From Mactra quadrangularis (Eukaryota > Mollusca > Bivalvia > Venerida > Mactridae), in NCBI GenBank assembly GCA_025267735.1, contig CM046297.1:36420011-36484010 (forward strand): a DNA stretch of 64,000 nt, read 5' to 3'. This document shows, one piece after another, positions 13,601-28,600 of this stretch (position 1 is its first letter; each line of letters begins with the position of its first letter). The position numbers and the translations under genes were made by a program. Under the pieces are notes generated by a model. The model saw only the letters and a list, made by a program, of their open reading frames with translations, was not told where the DNA came from and made no database searches.

Positions 13601-16600
13601 CAAATATTCATTCTCGTACCCCGAGGTTATCAAGATTATATTGAGAATCCTAGCTACTAGACTCTGGGTACGAATGACAAATATTTCAAATACTTACGTT
13701 CTTTACCAAACGATCGTCGGACCCACATTAATTTTACACCGTCGTGTATTTCATGGCGTCTCTGACAGCAACAACAATACAGAAATAAACAGATGAGAAG
13801 AGATGCAACAAAACCAGAAACAATACTGATCACTGTCCTGTGAAAATAAAACAACAATAATCACAATTAAGCAAATGATAATGTAGAGTATCCAAAAAAA
13901 GTATCCGAAAAAATGTGTATCTGAAAAAAGTTTACAAAAAAGCAATATCCGAGAAGCTTTTTTTATCCAAAATTTGTTTCTTCTAAAATTGTAAATCTGA
14001 TCAGAGCTAAGTGGAAAACGACAAGAAATAAAACAAGTATCTGAAAATAATATCCGAAAACTTTTTTATTCGAAATTGAATTTGTATTTGAATTTTTAAT
14101 CTGGTCACAGAGTTGTGTAGAAAAATCACCGACAACAAATTTAAGTTAACATTAATAAAGAGTGACTAAAAAGTATCTAAAAACAATTCTTTTCCCAGCT
14201 ATGAGGAAAATCCTTTTCGTTTTTTGTATGAGCTAAAATGAACTTGATTTTTAATGTGTTTTTTTTGCAATTTCCTATAAAGGAAACAATATGTTTTCCA
14301 ATTGATTCTTTGAGTATCTTCTCTTAGTTGAATCAGACAATGTTTGTTGCACGTCTTAGAATTTATTGAATAATTCTTTTGAAACTAATAAAGGTTCAAA
14401 CGAAAAGAAAAAATGTGTCAAGTGAAAATCGAACCCATAAAAAATGAACCCTAAAACTTGAAAACTGACGTTTTACCACTGAGTCAATGAAGTGATTACG
14501 ATAGATACAATACTTATAAAACATATACAAACAATACAGTGAGTTTACACAAGTGTCACCAAGGATCAACGAAAAATTCCAAACATTAGCGATTATCGAC
14601 AAGGCCATAAATAGACACATTCGGAAAACCCTGGTGATATTGAAGACGTAGAATTCCATGTACAATATACAACGTATTTTTGTCTAAGGTTAGGATTAGC
14701 CCCGTGTTCAGTAAATACTGTTAGCTAACGTTACGGATAAGGGAAAACTCAACCCGAAGACAACTCAACCCGTGCATAACTCAACTCAAAGTTGGGACAA
14801 CTCATTCCGTTAGTAAGAGATTGAGTTGGCTCGGGTTGAGTTGTCTTTGGGTTGAATTGTTCCGACACTTCCGTTACGGAACGTTTTGGAACGTTCAAGA
14901 TAACTGAACACGCTGAAGATTAATATTGTCGGACTATACCAAACAAGAAACTTACACAATTGTAAAATTCCTCGGCACGCCACTTTCTTTGCTTTTCTTG
15001 ACTGGAGTCTTAGATTTTCCCTGATTAGGATTTTTGTCACAACATTTTTGAGCAGGCTTCTCCCCACAACAGTATTTCATTGAACTGGTCTGATTCTCCC
15101 GGGGACATGTGAAATTATTAAGGCGTTCCCCATTGTCTGTGATTGTTACATTATTAAAACACGTTGTTTCCTCTGAAAATAATAAATAAAGGCATTACAA
15201 AAGTTGCCCATAGACAGCACGCTTGACTATTTTGGGTGCTCAGGTAAATGAAATTCACTTAATTTTTAGTTTTTTCGTGGGTTAAATAAATGCGAAACAA
15301 CACATTGTGTAGGGTATATCACGACACGACGGTCAGTCAACCTACTGGCCGTTCCTGAAAGACTATTACTGTGGATGTAGCTTTTTAACAGTTACTGGGC
15401 ACATAAATTAGATACTTCAGTCAGTTATTTCCCCTTGTATACTATTCAAACAGGTAGGTCCAATTAGCTGGATTACTCGGATTTTACCCTTACTTTTCAA
15501 TATCAATTTGCCAAAATTTATCTTAAATAATTATTTTGTAAATCATTTAATTTGTTTGAAATTTAAGCTAAGTATTTTAAGGGTAAAGATCTATCTAACT
15601 TTCACCACTTCTGTTAATATCTTTATCAACATAAAAGGATATTACATGAAATATTTTGTCATCCTTACACAGGACTTCAATGATAAAATCAGAGGATTCC
15701 AACTGTAAGGACCTACTTACCAATTGGATTGCTTTAGATTTTATCAGGGGAAGATAACTGACTAAAGGACCCTATTGGTCAATGACTGACAACTGCCCTA
15801 CATAGAATCAGTGTTAGTGAGAGAAATATGAATGACAATACATAATATATAAAGTGACAAACAAATTGTTCTACCAATGATGAGAACCTATCAATTTTCT
15901 CCTTTATTTGATCTCAAATTAACAGAAAACGATATTTTATCATAACACGCTATAAACAATGTGCGTTTGTTCTCTTCTACAGGCGCGTAGGAATGACCTG
16001 AATAGTGAATATTGGGGCCGCAGATTGGGTATATACCCGCCTTTCGATTTATTGTGTGAATGTAAACCTCTGAAACTCGATTTCCAGCACTTTCAGTACC
16101 CCCTGTTTAAGAACAAATCTTTGTATGAGACCTCAAGATTTTCAATATGTGTCATGCAAAATTAACTCGCGGCCCCATTGCTGCTGCTCAGAATATTGGG
16201 ACCGCAGCCACAACCCTTGCGGCTCCAGCTCCTTCGCGCCTATCTCATTTTAAATTCAACAAGTTTTCCCGGACAATAAAATCGAAATGAGCAATCTATC
16301 AAATGTCAACATTTTTTGCTAGATTCGATTCTAATGTTCAGAATAACTTGTTGAAATTCAACATGGATCCACACTGACACATACAGGCTTAGTTAGCAGT
16401 GTCGTGGCAAGGGCTTTTTGATGTGTACGCAGAATCCAAGGGTATCAAGGGCATGCCCTCCCCCCTCGAATTTGTTTTTCTGTAGATAATTTCAGGAGCA
16501 TTTTGGCAATTATTCAAAAAGGGTATGTATAATTCAATTCGGGCACAAATATAGGAAGACAACATTCATACCAATTATCATTCAATTCTAACCAGCTTTA

Positions 16601-19600
16601 AAGAATTATATAGACTGGAGTCAAAGACAAACAACAAATTTAAATCGTAAATTCGACTCCCAAAATGCATCGCAAGTTTCATTGAAACGTAACTTGGCAT
16701 AAGATTAGTAAAATAACGAGCTTTTTTTGTTTTACACACCCCTACCTCATCTTGCCTATGTTTTTATTGCATTTTTGGCGTTTTTATTTTTACGATTTTC
16801 TGGACCAATGTGTACGCAGCTGCGTACTCTGCGTACTGATAGCTACGCGCCTGATAGTAAAGTAAATACTAAGGCTACAACAAGTTGATGATATGTTCTA
16901 TAGATTTTTCTAGAAAAAAAATTGGGCGAGCGAGCGAAGAAAAAAAATCTTAATTCAGTTGCTTTATATAGCGGTTTGACCAAATTTTTATGAGCGAGCG
17001 AGGAAATAAAAATATTTTTTTTTGTAAAAAACTGTCAAAAGTAAGGTGCGAGCGAATCCATAGAACATAATTATGATCAATTTGTTGCGGCCTAAGCACT
17101 TTAGTCGAATACCAGGAAAACTTTATGAGCTAAGATGAACCGGTCACTTACATACATGTATTGTTATTACTAACAAATTACTCACAGCTGCATGGAAAAC
17201 CACTGCCCAGAAAAACAAAGCATATTACATATAAGGCCATGCCAAATTGGAATTTTGTTAAGCATCAATTCAAGTTTGACAAACCTAGGTTCCTATTCAC
17301 AAAAAACATAAACCGAAAACGAAAACACAAATATTTCAGACAATAAAACATTGCATTGTAAACATGTATATATTCAGGCCTCCTAGCAGGCCAAAACAAA
17401 AATAAAGGTTTTTATAAAGGCTCCAATGTATGAAAATAAAGGCCTTTTAGTGTAAAATATGAAAAAATAAAGATTAAATAAAGGCTATTTTCGTCGAAGT
17501 TCTCATTTCTTTATTAAACCCACAGTCATACCAAAGACATTTTTGATGTTATATCCTGTTTGAATTATGCAATATAATACATACCTTATTTAATGTGTAT
17601 ACATATTTTCTCTGCATATTTATATCATACATAGCTCCTGTTTTACAGTGTAGGGAAAATGCAGAACAAAATCCATTACTTGCTTTAAGCTAGCACGGCA
17701 ACCAGTCAGAGCAAATATAAAGGTTTTGAGTGAGAATTACAGGCTATTTGGCGTTTTAAAGGTTTTTTTGGGAAATGTAAAGGTTTTAAAGGTTTGCTCT
17801 AAAATTAAAGGTTTTTAAAGGTTTTAAAGGTTTCACTAGGAGGCCTGAATACATATTCTAATGAAATATATCATAATAATAATGGTCTGAATTACTTATG
17901 AAATTACTAGTTTAAGCACAGACTTAAAACATGTGGTTTAATATAAATGACTAGTGTTTTTTCACGTAAAATATATATTGTATTTACGTAACAAATTTGT
18001 CGTTATCGAATCCCGGAACATTGGAATTAATAAGAAAATTTCACCAACAATTTTTTTTGGCTAGAGGACTCTAAAACCTACGCGCATGCGGACGCTTAAC
18101 AAAATTACGGTATGGCATAGCCTAAGTAGTCAATGCTCTATACATGCAGTAGGAAATGGACTTCGCGTGTGTAACAATAATTCTTCAAACAAGATAATGA
18201 AATAATGAACAACATTCTGAGAAAAAATATTTTTCTCACATGTTGTTATGTAACATACTGTAAACAGGGTAGGTTTTGCGAACCGTAAGTTTCACGACGT
18301 ATATTGTTTCACCAAACAAAGAAAACTCACTTACATTGAGAGTGGGTATAACCTACAGGCACCAAGCACCACGTTAAATCATCAGTGTTCCTTTTCACAA
18401 AAAAATCTTACGAAAAAAAGTTATCGTAAGTCAAATTCAGTCATATAATTAGCAGTTCAAAGTTAGATGGATAATAAGCATAACTACGAAATGATATTCA
18501 AACGGTATACACTATTCTACACAATTCTATAATATTTGGAATTGATATGCCAAATAATGCAGGTATTATTAATGTTTCTTGCTTTTAACTTACGGTGATT
18601 TTTTTCGTAAGATTTTTTTATGAAAATCACCCCAGGTTAACAGCGTTAGACACAAACATAAGTTTGAGACAAGATCATTACTGCTTATTTTTTTATTTGT
18701 ATTTAACGTCATTTGTTAATTGTTAATTATTATATAGCGACCTCTCACACCAGAGCATCTTTCCTGGAGAAGTTTTTGTAGCCAAGTACTCGCTTACCCT
18801 TATATATTTAGCTGACAATTTCTTCTTATACAAAGGGTAAATTACATTATAGTATAACCTCTGCAAAGCAGCCCTCTACAGAACAAATTCTCTGCACATC
18901 AACAGCTTTTGATATTTCCCACAGGCAATATTAATTGAATTCAACATATGCAGAGCAAAAACATCTGAATAGTAACACTTTGGTCCCTCCCACTGGGTGT
19001 TGATCAAATGAGGTTGTTATCCATTATCGAATTTTCGAGGATAAGTATACTTGCCGAGGTCGTGATTCGAACCTCGATTGCAGGAAGTAAAGTCAAAACC
19101 GTTAACCACGTTTTCTCGATAAAGACTTGTGTTACATGTAGTTAGTAAGACAGACGTTATGATATGCCATTAAACTCGTTCAGGTGACATACAACAGTAA
19201 AGCATATTGTCATTTTATGCACGTTCTCGCAGTTTCTTGAATTTTAAATAGCCAGTTCCTTATTTGACAGAGATCATGGACAAATGCAACGTGACAAATG
19301 AATTACAAATGTATTCAAAAATCCTCATTTCAAATTCTATGAGGCGAAATTTGCACAAAATTTTCACAAATCATTGGCACGTCTTTTAAATATTGAATAA
19401 ACGGATGATATTCGTCGACGTTCGTGTATGATTTTTATTTCACCGAACGCACGATGGCAATACCACGTGACTATGAGGTCACAAATGCATTACCAGACTT
19501 TTATAAAATATCAAGACTTTCGACTTGATGATGCCGTCAGTAACAAAATTTCTTTGCGACGTATCTCAACAAGTGTTGTTATAATTAATCGACTTACGAT

Positions 19601-22600
19601 CATTTCTATCGTACGACATTTTGATTCAGATATAAACAAGACTCACTCTTACTGATGCTGTTGGTTACAACATTTCGTTGTGTGGTATCTTTAGGTGTTG
19701 TGACGTCATCAGTGTCAGTGACGTTACGTTTATGACGTGTACGCTGATCGTTGTCTTTAAATTGTTCAACATCTCCTTTGATTAAACTTGATGCATCTGA
19801 AATAGATAAAAATAATGATGATAATGTTGGAGATGATGGTTATGATAACGATGATGGTGAGGAAGAAGAAGATGATGATGATGACGATGCTGATGATGCT
19901 AATGATGATGATAATGATGATGTTGATGATAACGATGATGATAAAGATTATGATGGTGGTTGTGCTGATAGGCTAATGCTGATGATGATAATGATGATGG
20001 TGGTGATATTAATGATGATAATAATGGTGATGTGATGATTGTTATGTGAGTAAAAATGATGTTGATTACAATGATGAAAGTGGAATTAGTGATGATGATA
20101 ACGACGGTGATAGTTGCGATGGAGATGATAATAATGATGATGATGATCATGATAATAATGACGATTGTAGTGATGGTGGTAAAGATAAAAAAGCTGATGA
20201 TGAAAAAAACCACCAGATGATGACATTGATAATGATGATGGTGGTTAGATTGACAATGATAGTAATATTGATAATGGAAATGATGATGGTCGTGAACTAA
20301 ACGATGATGATGATTGTCGTGAACTTAATGATGATGGTCGTGAACTAAATGATGACGATGATGGTCGTGAACTTAATGATGATGATGATGATCATGAACT
20401 AAATGATGACGATGATGGTCGTGTACTTAATGATGATGATGATGGTCGTGGAACTAAATGATAATGATGATGGTCGTGAACTTAATGATGATGATGATGG
20501 TCGTGTACTTAATGATAATGATGATGGTCGTGAACTTAATGATGATGATGATGGTCGTGAACTTAATGATGATGATGATGGTCGAGTACTTAATGATGAT
20601 GGTCGTGAACTTAATGATGATGATGATAGTCGTGAACTTAATGATGATGATGATGGTCGTGTACTTAATGATGACGATGATGGTCTTAGACTTAATGATG
20701 ATGATGATGATGATAATACAATAAATTACGCTTTCTTCATGATAGAATTCAATATGATCATATTTTATAGGTTGCAGAGTGATTGAATATTTCAGTTGGG
20801 ACCAATCCTGAAAATATTTGTCTATCAAATAACATACAATGTATGTATCTTGCAAAAACACATTTTGACATTTTGGTGCAAGTTTCCGAATCAATAAGAT
20901 AATTGAAAACAACATTTTGATCGATTTAGTCGGAATGGCATTCTATCATGTATGCATGCAACATGAGCCGGGATAATTTGCAATTAATGTAATCTTGTAT
21001 ATTTACGTCATCAAATATCTATAGCAAAAACGATGCATCTAAGCACATTCATGTATGCACACGTTATCAAATAATAATGAGTTAATCCAGAATGCATTTC
21101 AAGGTCGGATATGGTTTGATCTCAAAGAGAAGGGGTCCAAATTTTATATTTTGATCATACTAATCCGTATAAAGACCTCAATTATGGACACTATTTTTGG
21201 TTTCTGGCACCACATACGAACTTGAAGGCTTAATTTCACTTAAAACTCAAATTAAGGGCCAAAACGAGTGAGCATTATAAGAGGGAGGCGAAGTCTGTGG
21301 ATAGATTGCAGTTTACCGGTACGAGTTTGTCTACCACTTCTGCGCATGCCTAGCCAGTCAGAGCAGGCGCTCTTCCGTTGCTATGTAAAATGAAAAAACA
21401 GAAGCAAATGGCTGCATTTTTTTCTCGTTTAAAACATAGAAAACGGGGATTCGGGGCCGGTAGCCCCTGATATAAAACGAAATCCTGTATTTTCATTGGT
21501 TGTTAGCGTTAATGATATACCAGGCTTAGTTATTAATAAACACTACAATTTCGCGGAATTTTTGTACCGGTAAACTGCAATTGTCCCAAGTCCAAGTCTG
21601 CAGCAATCCTTCTTGTCAGATCCGCATCCGCAGTGAACAAGTTTAACCTAACGCACACAGAACAAATAAAATTAAGCTAGATTGTAACACAAGAACTTTA
21701 TAAAAACTTTACTAATTTCCTTTCTTTCTATTGTTATTTTCAATTATTTGAAGCATTGTACAATATTATGTGACTAGCATCATCGATTGTGAACAAAGTC
21801 AATCAACTGAATACAATTAGTCATTATAGTGAAACCGACAATAGATGAACACCATGGTTTATGAGTGAACGCTGGATGTTGATAACGAAATAAAGAAGTC
21901 TAATACTATATGTTATTAAATAAGTGATTTGATAAAGGCCCTGTTATTTTCCAAGGGAAGTCCTATTGGCCTGAGGAAAGATGACAGGGTATAATATAGT
22001 CACTTATTTAATGACAATTCTATTTTAAAAATAACTATTTACGGACCAGATTTTGATATTGACCCTTTTTTATCAACCAACCAGAGCACAAATATTTGTT
22101 ATTGGACCAGGGTCTATTAATGTTATTGGCCCTATAACAGATTTTGGCCCTGTTTTCAGTTTTATTTAACAGTATTTGCAGTATTGTGCAGTGAATTTGA
22201 CACTATACAGGGAAACGAACACATTGTTATTTACTTATGGTACATATTGTTTAGGTGAAGTGCGTTTTATTTGACCCTGACTATTAGAAAGGACTATGCC
22301 CCATCGAACTCTGTGTCAAGTAAGGCTGTTGTCAGCAACTGACAAAAGGTGCAAGGGATTATCCAGAAATAACACGACTGGTGACACATAGTCAACATTT
22401 TACTACATGTATGTGTGCAGTACTGAGGCCTAACCAGGGACATTGAGTTATACAACTGATCGCCACGATTTGACTGGAAAAGTACTGAAATGCAATGTTA
22501 TCAAATAATAATGAACTAATCTAGAATGCATGGCTGGGTCGGATCTGGTTTGTTCACATAGAGAGAGGGTTCAAATTTTATACAAGTATTTGATCATACT

Positions 22601-25600
22601 TATCCGTATAAAGGCCTCAATTATGGACACTATTTTTGATTTCTGGCACCACACACAAACTTGAAGGCTTAATTTCACTTAATACTCAAATTAAGGGCCA
22701 AAACGAGTGAATATTATAGTACGGAGACGTACGCGACAACCCGCGACGGACCCGCATCCGCAGTGAACAAGTTTAACCTAACGCACACAGAACAAATAAA
22801 ATTAAGCTAGATTGTAACACAAGAACTTCATAAAAACTGTACTAATTTCCTTTCTTTCTATTGTTATTTTTAATTATTTGAAGCATTGTACAATATTATG
22901 TGACTAGCTTCATCGATTGTTAACAAAGTCAATCAACTGAATATATTAGTCATTATAGTGAAACCGACAATAAATGAACACCATGGTTTATATAAATGTA
23001 ATGTAATGGCTATTTTGTAGTCTAAGTTTCATGCTTACACACGTTCACCGACTTTACAGCTATTACCACTGGTCATTGGGCTACTGGTATCTATCTATCA
23101 ATCTATATGGGGAGTCTTTTACTCCGCTTTTGAGTGCAACCGACTAAGTAGTTCAACAGAATTATACCCCGTGAACATACCCAATATAAGTAAATCAAAA
23201 GTATTCTGTATTCCAAGTTACTCGAAAATAGTTGTAATAGTTTTAAAAAAGTGACGGATTTCTTACTTTTGACTTACGATGATCTTTGTCGTAAGATTTT
23301 TTTGAAAAGTGTTCTGCGCGCTCTATTGACTTTTGGCCCGTAACGTCACGATATAAATTTTGACGTTACGTCCGGTTTTACTTTGTAATTTCCGGGGTTT
23401 TTTTTAAACAGCTCATAATGTGAACGTCAAAAGTTTTTCATTTTCAAAAATGCTGAAGAAGGCTTTTTAAAGCCGAAAATTTCAATAAAGAGTATTTTTC
23501 TAAATATATGTATTTATCTTTCTTCCCTTTGGAGGAATATTACAAGGATAATAATTCTTCTGATTTCGTCTTATTCGACTTTCATTCATATTTCGATAAC
23601 ACAGTTCTTTCGGACGGTGGCAATTTCGGATACTCATACTCGCGGTTTTATTCTCATTCTGAATAAAGTAATTTCTGATAATAAGATCTCGGTATTCAAT
23701 GAATAATTCACAACGTATCAGCAACATTTCATCATAATAAGCTTATTACACGATAAATACATCAGCTTGTTCAATAATTCATAGTACTACATTCTAACAG
23801 ACGCACCGAGGTTAGCCATATCTAATTCATTAAGATATTTGACTGAGAAGTGCAGACGTAAGTTGGCTTTTTAATACTAAAGCACAATGTTTCTAAGTTA
23901 GTCAGACATAGTGACGTATTTTAATCAATTGATGCGTCAACATATGCGAACGTTTTAACTTATTTTAGAAAACTTGTTTCTAATACTGATCTACTCTTGG
24001 AGAGTACAGATGAGGCCCAGAATATCGTCTTAAGGGTCCAGATTAAGGAGCATTTTAGGGTGATAGCACGGGTGCACCGCAAAAACAATATTTTGTCTAT
24101 ATGATTATATTGCCGGTTTTGCTTTGCAGACAGACCCAGTTGATAACTGGCCTACTGGTTTCATACACAGATGTAGGCAAGAATGATCTAAACATGGAAT
24201 TAATTCTAAAGTTGGTCACGTGATTGATGCCTGGTCTCGTCGTGCTAGTTAGTCACGTTTCTCGCGAGAGGATGCGTGGTTTGACAAGATAACACAAACA
24301 CAAAAATAGATATTTTAATTCTAGAACCAAACACAGGAAAACACAGAAATTAGACATCCGCACTGAAACACGTTCTTGAAAAAGCACTTCCGTTGTTAAT
24401 GGATGAATTTTCAGATCGGCTTCACGTGTGATTAGTCATCGACTGTCTTAATTCTTAAAGTCGTTAATTCAAAGACCATACGCTTCCTTTGAATTTGTCG
24501 ATAAGTGCAGCCTGTTTGATAAACCCCCAGCAAAACATTGTTACCAGCGATTCGGTACGATTCCCATGATTTGGAATGTAATACCTCTTAACATACGCCT
24601 TTCAGAAAATATAAATCAATTCAAGAGGGCCTATATACAGTGGAAGTACTCTGGTACCATGTAACTTGTAATATTAGTAAATTTGTAAATTGTAACTTTT
24701 TATTATGTTCATGACAGTTGTAGTTTTGATCTATGTGTTTTTGTTTATATGTATATAATTGTTCTTTTGAAACTATGTTTGCTTAAATCTATTTGATTGT
24801 TTAAATGTATAATACTTGTATATTGAGGCCCACATGGAAGATTGGACTTGTCCAAATGTGCAGCCTGTTTAAATAAAGTCGGTATTATTATTATTATTAT
24901 TTCCGCCTTGGAACGGACAGTGTCTGAATGATAATAACGACAGGCATTGCTCGATCCATCAAAGATAATACAAACAGAGTCTTGGATAGATCAGGACTGT
25001 GCCGGTCGCTTTTGGGTCATACATTGAATTAAAAATATTCAGTGATGTCGATAATCCTGAAAATAGGAAAAAAGAACAGATCTTTTGTGAAAAAAGTGAT
25101 TAATAGTGAAGAAAAAAACCCCAAACAAAACACTGGTTATGTGACTTAGCCGCCATAAATAACAAATTATAAGTGTTGATAAACAGTAACGTAAAAAGGG
25201 GCTTAAATCCAAATCCACAGCATAAACAAGAAAATTGTCTATAAAGGCTGGTTAAGTGACACAGCCGCCGTAATGAACCATCTACATATGTAGATAAATT
25301 GTTTTCTATACAAGGTCTTGAAACCAGACCAAACCAAAGCCTTTCATTTATCTAGTATTTTTGCTCAGAATATAATTCCTATCTAATCTTAACCAAACAT
25401 TGTTTAGATCATAGCAAAAATATTTTCTTTCTAAATACGGGATATATCTACCACCAGTCTAAGAAATTTCAATACGAAAATGTAGACATTAAGACAAACC
25501 AACAAGTTGCTTTATTCCACTGTCCAATGCTATTGTATTATTGATTGGAGTTTTGTCATCTATGACAATGGGTTTGTGTTGGAATGTTTTCCCTGGCATT

Positions 25601-28600
25601 AACTCCCTTGAGATGTCAGGATCGATTTCCATACATTACTTTACTCAGTCAAAACAATACATAATTGATGCCCTCCATAGAATAATTTCACCCATAGTAT
25701 AGCATCATCTTTGATACAGAGTGAACCTCAGGTTAACGTCCAACATCTAACAGCAAACATTAAAATAATAGTCACTTAATGATAAAATGTTTGATATAAA
25801 TTCATGTACATCAACACTCAAACAAGAAATGAAAAGTGGAAACCATATTAATGCCGGAATTAAAAACTTTAACGCAAACATTACAAAGGGAAATAATCCA
25901 TAATAAAAGCAGGTAGAGTTGTGGTTACTTTCTAATTCTGTTAATCACATGGTATGTTATCATTGTATGAAGTTTCAAAAAGATCTGACAATAAATGGCA
26001 GAAGTTTATGGTAAAGAAAAACGTTGACGCAATGGTTAACGACCCCGGACGCCCGAATGCCCGCCCCGCCCGACCGTTTTTGCCAAACTGTTAGCCCATT
26101 TTTTGGTTGAAAAATCCGACTAACAACTGTTACATTCTTACATCAGATTAATAGAAACAAAACTATATTAGCTACTTTTCAAAATCAGCCAGTTCTAAAA
26201 CCAGTCGTTTCTTTACATTACCAACCTCTTAACAACAGAAACCTCCTAAAGTAACATCTCTTAAAGGTACTAGTTCACAGACTTGGTTAAGATTTTTAAA
26301 AATTTTCAAAATACCATTCATTGTCTGTAGTTGTGTCAAAAAATTAAGTATTAATATTTTAGGACTAACTGACATATAGATTGCAAGAAATGTACCAAAA
26401 AGTTACAAAAATTCACTAAAATTGTCTATACCGTGACATACGGGGTAGATTTCTATTACATGAAACACCATCATTTGTATACTTGTAGGTCAATTTGCAC
26501 AAAAATTGGCATTATCAAATCACTAATTTTCTGTTTAAAAATGCTTCTAAACAAGTTTGATAGTTTCGGAAAAAGTTCATGTTTAAGTTGAAATCTGTGA
26601 ATGAGAACCTTTAACACCAGCCACCTATCAACAACAGCGACTTCCAAACAACAGTCGCATCTCAAATACAGTCAGCTCCTTACAACACTCTTGAAACTTT
26701 TAATAGCAGTCATCAATTTCTCAATATCATCAACTTTTAATTAAAAGCCATGACCAAACAAAAGTTTTTTTAAAAACTGTATATGATAAATCTTACAACC
26801 TCCAATTACCGGGAAAACAATCTTTCAGCAACAGACATAATTATTAAAAAAACCCAACCAACTCTAATTAATAGAAGCCTCCTCATTACGGTGGTCACAC
26901 TACAAATCAGTTACCTTCCAATTGCGGTAAAATTTCCACGAAAGCCACGACTTAACTAATAAAAACCACGGCAACATTATAATTATTACAGCCAACTTTC
27001 GCAACAGCCAATTATTTAAAACATTCCTTGCTTACATATTTAATTATGGACATTGTTCAAAAAGCCCCACCCCTCTGCTAGATGTGAACTTTTTCGACAC
27101 AGCTGCCTTAGCCAAGTTTAGACCTACTTCTAGACCAATACAATTTGCTCTACCATACCTGTTTATCCAATGAAACTCTCTTCCGGTATAGGGAAATGAA
27201 TAAAAGATACGATACCATTGGTTATTATTGATAAACAGGTGCGTGTCACGGAAAGTAGATGCTGACTATTTTCTACATGTACAAATTGTATGTGTATTAT
27301 GGGCGACTCACTAACTATACTAAACAAAACTTCTAAGTACTCCGATTTCAGTGTTGTAGGAAGTCTTATTTTTCAACATAAATGTCTGATTGATGATGGA
27401 AATGTGTTTTGGACCATACTGACCTTTGCTTTCATGGTTTTCATGCTACTTTATCAATGCAAAACCATTTTTGTCGCGCATGCGTTGAACATGGGAAGAT
27501 TTCCTAATTGTTTTGATTGAACAGAAATTAAGCAAAATAGAAATCTTATTCTGCAGGTGACGCACCGTCTGGCAAAAGACCTACGACAATTTCTCGTTCT
27601 TGAAGCGACATTCGAGCCATTTCTTGATTTTTCGTTGTGCATATCAATGCACTAATAATTTTCACTAAAACTGACAACGTGCATTTTTTGCACGATAAGC
27701 ACGTGCGCATTTCCGCTTTTCTGCACATGCACGACAAACCCAATTTTGCATCAATTAAGAAGCATAAAAACCATGCAAGCAGACGACAGTACAGTTCTAT
27801 ACGCATTTCCATTAACGATCGGACATTATAGGTGAAAAATGAACATGTCTGACAACATTGAAATCGGTGTACTTAGAAGTTTCGTTAAGTATAATTGATT
27901 ATACATTAGTCGTCGTAAACACCTGTTTGTATGACTGATCGGAGAGGTATATGACTATAAGGTACTTATACTTCAAATAAAATGACTTCTGCATAGCACC
28001 GAATATCTTTTTAAAGATATTTCTTGTTTACACAAACCCCAAACTAGTTGTTGCAGAAAGGTTTCCCTGTATTTGCAGAATTCAAATTATGTCCGAGTAC
28101 ATGTTTAATTCTTAGTCATCATAAATTACATGTAGCTACGTAAGCATTTTCCTGTTTTTCTCTCGCCTATTTCTCTGGGTAGTCATAAAATATAAAGCGA
28201 TTTTTATGATAACAGTCGATGCAAATTTTTGCAATTCGGCTAAAAGATCAGTAGACTTCTAGTCAGAGCTAAAGTTTACAAATACTGAGAACGCTCAACA
28301 GGATAAAACAGCTTGGTCCCGTAAGGATTTCTTTATACATAGGGGTAGTTAAAAAGCTTACTTTTTACGCCATATTTCAACAGTCAGGGTCCAATGAGAT
28401 GGACAGTAAAACAAAATATTGTTTCTGAGATGCTCCGGTGCTAAACTTCAATTCAAAGACAGCAACTACCTACATGAAGAGCCATGAACGATAGGCTTAG
28501 TAGAATGAACATTCCTCTAACAGCGAGTGGTTACAATGAAAAAAGTCAGTAGTCGAAACAATATCATGCCGCCAACCCAAAGGACAACACTTAAAATAAG

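Noticed and set aside
19751..20915. Long Asp-rich and Ile-rich open frames on both strands
   Set aside because: Produced by GAT triplet repeats whose unit lengths are multiples of three; no start context or domain.
27546..27831. Cysteine-rich small protein on the minus strand or its plus-strand counterpart
   Set aside because: Both frames lie within a TIR-bounded element whose second copy does not preserve them beyond the first residues.
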